Shown: positions 56,880 to 64,000 of the stretch, in pieces | How the letters are laid out: each line of letters starts with the position of its first letter | Position numbering within the stretch: position 1 is the stretch's first letter | Translations under genes and position numbers: made by a program | The notes under the pieces: generated by a model | What the model was told of the DNA's origin: nothing | The model's database searches: none | The model's input: only the letters and a program-made list of their open reading frames with translations | DNA from: Hemileia vastatrix | Taxonomy: Eukaryota > Basidiomycota > Pucciniomycetes > Pucciniales > Zaghouaniaceae | DNA: 64,000 nucleotides | NCBI GenBank assembly: GCA_030280995.1 | Contig: JASXTE010000016.1 | Span: forward strand, 15,577,001-15,641,000 | Reading direction: 5' to 3'

Positions 56880-56976
56880 GAAAAATATTCATTAAGTTCA
56901 AGTGAAATAAAAAAAATTCTCATTAGTCTTTTGAGGAATTTTTATTTTTTAATTTAAATTAAGTGAGTTTTTTTTA

Positions 56977-58197
56977 ATGTATAATTTTGGGTGTTTGAAA
57001 AGTAACAAATTTTTAAGTAGAAAAATACATGACTTTAACTTCAGATTCCCACTTACCTCACTCTCATCATCTTTAAATTCAGCTTCTTTTCAATCATCAT
57101 CTAAAACATTGTCAAAAAATGAACAGTATCGAAATAAAAGAAATTATAAAATAAAAATTCACTTGGATCAATTATTTGGCCATATTTCAAAAATCAAGTA
57201 CTATAAAACTAAAGTTGAAAGAAAAAAAAAATATTCGAAAACGTTACCTGAAAATATACATTATTTAACTGAAACTGGAGGTGATGAAGTTAAAGCTGTT
57301 ATTAATAATACTTTCAAACCTCAATTTATTTACGAAAACCATTCTTTTAATGGTTTAAAAGATGATTCATTTAATCAACTCTGCGATCTCATCATAACAC
57401 TCTATCAAATGGCTTTGGTTCGCTTATCTTTAAGGAATAAGAATTTGTTGGGTGGAATCATGATTGGAATTGGATGGAGACCAGGATTTGTTAAAGGTTT
57501 TTCTCTTGGTATGTTTAAAGATTTTTCTGGATTTTTTAATATCATTTTACTGAATTTAATTCAAATAGGCATATATTCTTTACTCAGATCTTTATCTAAA
57601 GCTGAATTAGATAATGATTTTCGAAAATGGAATACTTTACCTTCATTTAATTCATTTATTGCTCTTCGACTTAAAAAACTCTTCAATAAAGCTTTTGAAA
57701 AAAATCATGAAGTTGCTACGAGATTTGGAATACCAAACTGGTGCGACTCTGAATGGGAAGATATTAGCAGTGATTATCTAATGTTTTCAAATGTTATAAT
57801 CACTCATTCTGGATTTCATAATCGAATTCACACCGACTCAAATGATGCCAATTACCTCACTTATGGAATTTTCACATATATTCATCCTATCACTGGACAA
57901 CCTATTCCATCACCTGCTAAAATTAAAGGACATGGATTATATTTCCCGGATCATAGATGTATAATCAATTTTGGATTAGGAAATGGAATCATTGAAACAG
58001 TTTGGAATTCTTCTTACAATAATCACCAAACCACAAAGGCTCCTCCAGGTTTGGAATCTTGTCAAGACTTCACGCATTTTGGTTGCTCTTTCCAGATCAG
58101 TCAAAAGTTAATCCAACGAATAAACAAGTTAAAAAAAGAAGAAAAAGGTAATAAATTTAAACATTCTTTAGGTAGATCTAAAAAGTATGGGGATTAG
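56977..58197 (+). CDS. TET/JBP-like 2OG-Fe(II) oxygenase carried by D2
   Basis: 406 residues with no break. The N-terminal 200 residues are basic and of unknown function. The C-terminal half has the double-stranded beta-helix signature: FHNRIHTDSND supplies the HxD iron ligands (H285, D287), GHGLYFPDHRCIINFGLG follows, and NNHQTTKAPPG supplies the distal His (H350) with a basic residue nearby for 2-oxoglutarate. This matches the fungal Tet-like family that oxidises methyl-pyrimidines. The proteins of this family in basidiomycetes are known to travel with KDZ transposons; here the carrier is Harbinger-like. The exact start is uncertain because upstream splicing is likely. Frame and active-site residues are intact, so it may be functional. 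Confidence 0.8.
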   Translation: MYNFGCLKSNKFLSRKIHDFNFRFPLTSLSSSLNSASFQSSSKTLSKNEQYRNKRNYKIKIHLDQLFGHISKIKYYKTKVERKKKYSKTLPENIHYLTETGGDEVKAVINNTFKPQFIYENHSFNGLKDDSFNQLCDLIITLYQMALVRLSLRNKNLLGGIMIGIGWRPGFVKGFSLGMFKDFSGFFNIILLNLIQIGIYSLLRSLSKAELDNDFRKWNTLPSFNSFIALRLKKLFNKAFEKNHEVATRFGIPNWCDSEWEDISSDYLMFSNVIITHSGFHNRIHTDSNDANYLTYGIFTYIHPITGQPIPSPAKIKGHGLYFPDHRCIINFGLGNGIIETVWNSSYNNHQTTKAPPGLESCQDFTHFGCSFQISQKLIQRINKLKKEEKGNKFKHSLGRSKKYGD

Positions 58198-58499
58198 TAG
58201 AGTCACCAAATATTTAATATTCTTCCATAAATTTTTAATAAATAAATATGATATTTCAATTTATGAAATTAAAGTAATGGGCCCACGACCTTGTGTTGTA
58301 TAAATGGTAATCATGATAACATTAATTTGTTTCATGGGGTTCCTCTAGCCTATACCTGTGGAAAGTCCCAAACCTAGTTTCTAGACTTGATCTGCATTTT
58401 GGCTTAAGGAATTGTCATTACTTTAAAAGTAGTATACTTGACATATCTTATTTATATATTAATTAATTTATGTAATTATATTAAATTTTGATGACTTTC

Positions 58500-58680
58500 A
58501 CCCTTTACTTCAATAAAATGCAGGGGAGGGTATTGCCAATTTTTTAAATCTGACATGTGAAATTGATGACTTAGAAAAATTTGGTGGTACCCACCCCTTG
58601 TTTCAATAAAATGCAGGGGAGGGCATTGCCAATTTTTTAAATCTGACATGTGAAATTGATGACTTAGAAAAATTTAGATA
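58500..58680 (+). repeat. Tandem repeat with GCAGGGGAGGG core, D2
   Basis: Two units of about 100 bases carry TTCAATAAAATGCAGGGGAG, then ATTGCCAATTTTTTAAATCT and GACTTAGAAAAATTT. They are related to 39690-39905 in D1. They sit between the converging oxygenase and accessory genes. Confidence 0.7.
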
Positions 58681-58844
58681 AGCAAACTTATTGACTAGAA
58701 AGTAAAGATAGAAAATTTTTATTATACATTCAAATTTTTGTTAAAAATAACGTACTATATTCTTTTCCTTTTATAAGTCAGCATATAAGAAAATATTACC
58801 AAAAAGAAATCAAACAAAATTAAATTAACTAGAAAAACAAATTA

Positions 58845-60159
58845 TCAATTGAAAAGGTCAAGTAATTTTTTAATGTCCTCATAAGATTGGCCATTTTTAA
58901 CACATTCCATAATGAAATCTTTTTTTTTAAAACTCTCTTGTTTTTCCAATTCACAAGTAGCCATTTCTCTTTGAAATTGACGGTCATTTACTCTTTCCAT
59001 CTGCTCTACCTCAATTTTTTTTTCTTCCAAATCTAAGGCTTGCTGATCTTTCCTTAGCATATGATCAAACTTCATCTTCTCAAAGTCAAGGGCATTATTT
59101 GCAATAGTTGATTTCGCTGAGAAAATTAAATTGAAATAAATAAGCAAATGAGTTAATGATTAAGATATATAGTAAACAAAACTTACTTATATCTTTTTTT
59201 TCAAAATAATCCTCAAGGGAGCCAAATGAGCTTGTTGAAGTATTACCACGTTTTAATAGATGGTTCAAGTTCATTGAAGTTGAGGCTCGACGCTTTAGTT
59301 TGGAGTTTGAACAAGAGGCTTCAGGAAGTTCTTCTAAAGCAGCTTCTAAAGAGGTATTCACATTTCCAGAATTGAGATAATTTAATGGAGATTGAGTTTG
59401 AGTAGGAGGAGACTAGAAAGAAAGAGAAATTCAGAGAAGAATTGAAGAAAAAACAAAAAGTAAACATACATTTAAATTTTGGGCCTCTGAGGATTCAGAT
59501 CTTCTGCGATATAATTGTTCTGCTTGATAGTTGGGATCATCTTCAGCTGAACTATGGTTAGAAGGTGGAGGGGATTGATCTTCTTCAAGTAAAGGTGTGT
59601 TGGGAGGATTATAGGAAGGTTTGGATCCAGAAGGTATATGCTTAGTAGTATCGTGTAGAAATCAAGGGTTTACATCAACTTGGGTGCCAAAAAGATTATC
59701 CATTTCCTCATAGAAAGGACACATGACATTGAGCTTTTCGGAAACAGTAGTAATTCCAATCTCCAAATCATCATCGTCAATACCAAAGCCAGTTTCATTT
59801 ACAGCATGATGAGTCTTTTTATATTTTGAATGGTAACTCTTAAATCTCTCCTTCATTTGTTTAGGATTGATATCGATTCTCCCCCTTGTTTTCTTCCTTA
59901 CTTCATTGGCCATCAACAAGTAGCCATTAACCTTTGAAGAAGGTGGACGTCCAATACGAGTGGACTTTTCACATCCAAAACATGCTTCAAAATTTGATTT
60001 TATTTTAAGGAAGTTGATTATGATGAGATAATCATCCTTTTTAAGCTGACCTGAACCTGCCTTTGATTTTTCAGGTGTAGGGCTTGCTTTACAAGGAGAC
60101 TTTTGTGACAAAGCAGATTTTTGAGTTACCTTTTGAGATTTGGAATGTCTGGGAGGCAT
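58845..60159 (-). pseudogene. Myb/trihelix-like accessory gene of D2 (one in-frame TGA)
   Basis: Three exons: 60159-59470, 59412-59187 and 59116-58845. Donors are GTATGT and GTAAGT, acceptors are CTAG and TCAG, and the frame is kept through all junctions. The N-terminus is basic and Lys/Ser-rich. A DNA-binding-type domain follows (KKDDYLIIINFLKIKSNF, IGRPPSSKVNGYLLMANEVR, MKERFKSYHSKYKKTHH), as in the second protein of Harbinger elements. A TGA after VDVNP (about 59663) probably comes from CGA, because the frame continues to the intron. The last exon is a charged coiled coil (LEEKKIEVEQMERVNDRQFQ). D1 carries a decayed relative. Confidence 0.8.
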
Positions 60160-60498
60160 TATGAAACTGGCACATAACAAGAAAAAAGATTAAAAAGTAA
60201 AAGAAATAAGTAAAAAAGAATGTAAACATGCCTGGTCAAAATATTGAAAATGTCAGGAAGGGGTGTGTGCCGAGGATTGATGGGTAGGTAGCGAGGAAGG
60301 TCAGTGTGTCACATGTTACAGGGATGGGGTAAGAAAGGAAGGGATGTTTTGTGGCCAAAATGTGGTTGTGAAAAAAAACGGGAAAAAAGTGCTGATTTGA
60401 GGTCATAACTGACACCCTTTTTTGAAATAAGTGACTTCTTTGCAAAATTTAAGTGCTGATTTGTAAGTGCTGATTTGGTTTGAAATCCGCACTTAATT

Positions 60499-60530
60499 TA
60501 AGTGCGGATTTGCCAGAACTGACACCCCCT
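60499..60530 (-). repeat. Right terminal inverted repeat of D2
   Basis: The complement of 53063-53094, preceded by more copies of the AAGTGC(G/T)GATTT motif. Confidence 0.9.
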
Positions 60531-60812
60531 AATATATGTTTTTAATTAATTAAATATAAATTTATAATTATTAAATACATAAAAAATGCGCCATTATTTG
60601 TAGAATATAATATATTATGTTAAATTTAAATGTATAAAAAATTTATATAACCAATAAAATTAATATAACACTTATATGTAATAAAATACTTATATAATTT
60701 TATAATGCAATAAAATATTAATTTATATACATTAAATACAATTCTTACCCCCTCTTTCAGGTCTTATAAGTTAAATATCATTTACTGGACTCCTGGAATA
60801 GCCTGGCTGACA

Positions 60813-62539
60813 GATAGCATACAATTCCCCATAAGATAGGGAAACCTGACCCTGATTCATCCTTTCCAGGACAGAGTCCATAAAATTAGCTTGACCAGAC
60901 ACTACTGGCCTCTCAAAGTGAGCTCTTTGATTCACCACCTTGGTCCTAGAAGCTTCTTGAGGACCAGCACCACCAACAGAATTACCATTAACAGGAACCA
61001 AACCAGATCCCTCACCAGAACCTCTGACTCCAGCAGGCTTTGAGAATGAAGCCAAAGGAACATCCTCCTCAGAGTCAGAATCCATCTCCATTGGCATTGG
61101 CTCACCATTCATGTCCAATTTGCCAAAACTAGGGGGGCCCATATCAGCCATACCCTTCTGCATTTTGTACAGCTCCTCTTTGCTGTACCTCTTCCTAGCT
61201 GCACTCAGCTTATGATCCACCTTTGAAGAATTTGGCTTTGGTTGGGCCTGAGAACTGCTCTTAGGCCTTCCCACCTTTCCCGCTTCCACATCATAAACAC
61301 CAGCCAAGCATTCACCACTTGACTGTCCACCACAAGAATACAACTCCAAACCACCAAAGAAAATAGAAAAAGAGACCTTATTAACCTCCTTTTTCTTTCC
61401 CTTGCCATCCTCATTCTCCTTACCAGAAGACTTCCGTTGATCAGGAATCTCCTCAAACCTTGGCCTCCTTTGATTGAGACCTCCCCTTCTCCTGACCAAA
61501 TAAACAGGAGCCTGCCCCTCACTGGGCTTAATAAAAGAACCATCAGGGAGCTTGAAAACCCTGCCATCAAATTCCACCTTTCCTTCAGACACATCTCTGT
61601 TCAATGCCCAACAATCATTGGACCTGTTCCCCCTCCTGCTGCAAAAAGAGCAGACCCAAGGATCACTCCTACCAGCCCTCCTATCAAATTCTCTAGGTTG
61701 AGAAGGTGCCGTATTGACCTTCTTAGCCTCCTGAACAAAAATATGCAGCTGCTTTGTAGTATCAGCCAACTGCTCCACCATTGGGTCCCTCTCCTGTTTG
61801 GGAACCTGCACCAAATTTTTCTCCTCCTTCTTCTCCCTAACTTCCTCTTCAGCCAAAGCCTCACTGACTTTCTGACATACTTGGCACACCCCTCCTGATA
61901 GGTGTCCACAGCCAATAACTTCAAATGGGCCTCAACAGCCTCCTTCACCTTATCCAAGGCAGGCAACTTCTTGTCCCCATTAGAAAGAGTCTTCATCAAT
62001 TCCTTTCTTATTAACTCCTTCAACATATCCATCCTGAGATATCTAGCCAGGGCAGACCAAAAAACATCTTTGCAAGCATTTTCATGTGCCAGCTCCTTCA
62101 CTTCCACCAAGTATTCCACCACAGGATCAAACTGTAGCAGAAACTTCCTGTAACTATGTAAGTTACCAACACCACCATAAGATTGCCATTCACTGACAAC
62201 CTTGTTCAGATCCACCATAGTGAACCTGACACCCCATCTATCCACCATTTCCCTACAAAACAATTTCCAATACCTCTTCTTGTAGCCAGACATGGCCACA
62301 ATCTCCTTCTCCACTGACCTATCACCAATGAAGAAGATAATCTGCTTCACCATGTCCAGGTAGGAAGCACCATCCACTCCAGCAGGAGTTTCATACTTCT
62401 CTAGAAACCACTTGACATCCTCCCCATTAAAATTGGTGCCATCCCAAGTTTTAATCCTCACACACTCCCTAGCCATCACAGAAGGAGGACCATCCCCCCC
62501 ACTGAAAGTCACCACAGGAATAGCAGAACCAGAAGCCAT
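60813..62539 (-). pseudogene. Gag part of gag-pro, element A2
   Basis: It starts at the ATG of MASGSAIPVV (62539), about 70 bases after the PBS. Capsid-like Gag (VRIKTWDGTNFNGEDVKWFL) runs to a frameshift near 61885. The next frame holds a knuckle CSFCSRRGNRSNDC, where the usual His is Asn, then acidic linkers (DSDSEEDVPLAS) and the start of the protease region (SLSYGELYAI), where the B LTR interrupts. The gene continues at 52218. Confidence 0.86.
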
Positions 62540-62609
62540 TCTTCCAGTCCAAAACACCAAAAAGAGCCAACCAAAGAAAACAGAGATTCCAAAGAACTAG
62601 CAAGTTCTA

Positions 62610-62626
62610 CCCCACGTTGGGCGCCA
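62610..62626 (-). other. Primer-binding site of element A2
   Basis: TGGCGCCCAACGTGGGG, four bases inside the 5' LTR. Identical to the PBS of C. Confidence 0.75.
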
Positions 62627-62630
62627 GAAA

Positions 62631-63683
62631 TGTAGACAATCCTATAGTACCAGCTATAGGCCTTGACCAAGGGAGTTGGAGAAAAACCAGAGAGAAAATC
62701 CCCTGTCCCTTTAGAAAAATAGAGTGAGACTTACTTGCTAAAGTAAGTTGGTTCCTGTTTTGCTAAAGCTCCTGTTTAACACACTTGACTGCTTGATGAG
62801 CCAAGAAAGTAGTCCCCAGATAGACTACCAGACCAAAGAACTGAAATATAGAACAAAGTCCACACCAGAGACAGCAAAGATAATTGATGTAGGCTGCAAA
62901 TCCACACCAGAGACAGCAATAATATTTGCTATATCTTGCAAGACTATAACAGAGAAAACAGTTGCCAAAGTTAAGTTAAATGAAGAACTCACTTGCAACA
63001 AACACAGCCAATTGTGGCCAGAAAACAGTGAAAACTGAGTGAGGAACAATGATATCACCTCCAGATGGTTGTATGATGATTAAGGTTGCCCCAAACTGTC
63101 TTATTCACTATGTACACACAGACCACTAACTAAGAGCCCATGCGCACCCACCAATCTGGCGCCTGTACCCGCCAAATTGCATAAAAAACCCTCCTGAAGC
63201 GCTCCCCAAATGCCGCCTGAAGCGGCCCGGCCTCCCTGAAGTCAGAAAACCAACAAAAACCACTAATCTACTTAAAAAAATTAGCTACAACTACTAAAAC
63301 CTTTAAAACACAGAATTTCACTATAACAACATTGTGACATGAAATATAGAGAAAAATTAGCTCTATCCAATGGTACTAAGCACTTAACCCTAAGACTTAA
63401 GGTTAGCCCGTAAAATGCGAAAAACAAAATTAAACAGCAATCTATTATAAATGAAAAATGAGGAAATGACCCCTTAAAACGCAGAATATAAAAAATGTCT
63501 TCAAGACATAAAATATAGAGAAAAACCAGAGCTATCCAATGATAGTACCCACTTACTCACAGACCCAATATTCACGGAATAAAACTAGAAAAATACCCAA
63601 TTCCTTAACATATGTCAATTAAGACATGCACAAACAGCACCAAATCCCACAAAAAAGGCCCCTGCCAATGTTGGAAGACCACA
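62631..63683 (-). repeat. 5' LTR of element A2
   Basis: This is the partner of 41051-42124, about 20 bases shorter because part of the GC-rich block is missing (GCCGC-CTGAA-GCGGC remains near 63211-63225). Confidence 0.92.
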
Positions 63684-64000
63684 TAGGTAATACCAAAACC
63701 AGTAGAAAATGAAAGTGTCTTTGCCTTCTTGTATTTGGCTTGGTAATTCTATAGACCTTCATCATATGTTTAGGCAAAAGATCAATCCTTCCCTTTGTCT
63801 TATTTTGTAATTCATTGGCCATTAGATGACAGCCATTAACTTTTGATGCAGGGGGCTGTCCTACTTTATATGCATTCTCAGTACCAAAACTAGAAACATA
63901 ATTAGTTTTCATTTTTAGCCAGTTGATAAGTATGAGATGATCATCTTTTTTTAGTTGAACAGTCTTTTATTTCTTAGCTGAGAAGGGGAAAGAGGGAGTA
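63684..64000 (-). pseudogene. Accessory (Myb/trihelix-like) gene of D1, 5' part
   Basis: On the minus strand it reads LKKDDHLILINWLKMKTNYV, VGQPPASKVNGCHLMANELQ, GRIDLLPKHM and, after a frame change, STGFGIT at the A2 insertion point. It aligns with the D2 protein and joins the part at 40067-41050. A TAA near 63970 and the frame change show that it is inactive. It continues beyond the window. Confidence 0.75.

Larger units (their letters stand above)
53063..60530. mobile_element. PIF/Harbinger-like transposon D2 carrying a TET/JBP-like gene
   Basis: A 7.5 kb element with about 30-bp perfect terminal inverted repeats (AGGGGGTGTCAGTTCTGG... and its complement). The left subterminal region has several AAATCCGCACTT repeats. 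The host sequence is a B LTR. Comparison with the intact LTR at 15092-15096 shows that TAATA is single there and present on both sides of D2, so the duplication is 3 bp (TAA or AAT) or up to 5 bp. Genes: spliced DDE transposase (+), TET/JBP-like oxygenase (+), Myb/trihelix-like accessory protein (-). It also contains a MITE-like insertion and a GC-rich foldback. Confidence 0.9.
52219..60812 (-). mobile_element. Solo LTR of family B in A2 gag, split by D2
   Basis: The ends are TCTCTGTCAGTCG (two changes from TGTCGGTCAGTCG) and CCTGGCTGACA. It is flanked by a perfect 5-bp duplication GATAG (52214-52218 and 60813-60817). The LTR itself is 52219-53062 plus 60531-60812. A TATA box lies at 52589-52595 on the minus strand. 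The rest is Harbinger element D2. Confidence 0.9.
41051..63683 (-). mobile_element. Ty3/gypsy element A2 with nested insertions
   Basis: Minus-strand element with LTRs at 41051-42124 (3') and 62631-63683 (5'), PBS 62610-62626 and polypurine tract 42125-42134. It is inserted in the accessory gene of D1, with probable 4-bp flanks TCGG (41047-41050) and TAGG (63684-63687). Gag is cut by a B LTR holding D2, and pol is cut by a solo A LTR. The 3' region carries two antisense genes. Coding parts have scattered stops. Confidence 0.9.
35933..64000. mobile_element. PIF/Harbinger-like transposon D1 (decayed, runs past window end)
   Basis: The left end reads TAATAGGGGGTATAAATG, the same TAATAGGGGGT start as D2, followed by a palindrome. 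Inside are a broken transposase (36385-37634, plus) and a broken accessory gene on the minus strand. The accessory gene is cut by element A2 (41051-63683) and resumes at 63684. The shared gene order, a shared splice donor (37926 and 55807) and shared tandem repeats show that D1 and D2 are relatives. D1 shows no oxygenase gene. Confidence 0.75.

Noticed and set aside
56977..58197. D2 as a KDZ-type transposon because it carries a TET/JBP-like gene.
   Set aside because: The transposase has the PIF/Harbinger motifs FVDGTTIP, SCHDS and RIEHSIGILKGRF and a Myb-like partner gene. No KDZ-type Zn-rich transposase is present.

Overview
The window is repeat-dominated, AT-rich fungal DNA, most likely from a basidiomycete and plausibly a rust fungus (Pucciniales). 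This is inferred from short GT-AG introns, Zn2Cys6-type cysteine clusters, a fungal TET/JBP-like oxygenase, and dense Ty3/gypsy LTR elements with fungal-type Gag/Pol. I see no host housekeeping gene, rRNA, tRNA or CRISPR array. Almost every open frame belongs to a transposable element, and the elements are nested inside one another.

Left half (1-34889). An old minus-strand Ty3/gypsy element, A1, runs from about 1215 to its 5' LTR ending at 34889. Its pol is split by a plus-strand solo LTR of a second family, B (5386-6212 and 15376-15827, TSD CCAAA). That solo LTR is itself split by a full-length minus-strand B chromovirus (6213-15375, TSD ATATT). The 5' LTR of A1 is split by a full-length minus-strand Ty3/gypsy element, C (23265-34732), which is related to A.

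Right half (35933-64000). A decayed PIF/Harbinger-like DNA transposon, D1, starts at about 35933 and continues past the window end. Its accessory gene is cut by a second A-family element, A2 (41051-63683). A2 carries a solo A LTR in its RT region (49185-50247) and a solo B LTR in gag (52219-60812, TSD GATAG). The B LTR is split by a better preserved Harbinger-like element, D2 (about 53063-60530). D2 encodes a spliced DDE transposase, a Myb/trihelix-like accessory protein on the other strand, and a TET/JBP-like 2OG-Fe(II) oxygenase. D2 also holds a MITE-like insertion and a large C-rich/G-rich foldback.

Three features stand out. (1) Elements A1 and A2 carry two genes antisense to gag-pol, between pol and the 3' LTR. 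Their N-termini fit the fungal Zn2Cys6 cluster pattern, and the second has a conserved intron and C-terminal domain. (2) Elements A and C are filled with roughly 50 dispersed copies of a short hairpin whose stem covaries (AGTC/GACT, GGTC/GACC, CCTC/GAGG), in coding and non-coding parts, together with other repeated hairpin families. (3) A Harbinger-type transposon carries a TET/JBP-like gene, while sequence pairs in the same window show CpG transitions of the kind left by methyl-cytosine deamination.

The gag-pro/pol junction of element C has a correctly phased U UUU UUG slippery heptamer leading into the open -1 pol frame. Elements A and C share a primer-binding site matching the 3' end of tRNA-Lys(CUU) and the same polypurine tract. 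Most genes carry at least one stop or frameshift. The least damaged are the gag-pro of C, the gag-pol of B, and the D2 oxygenase.
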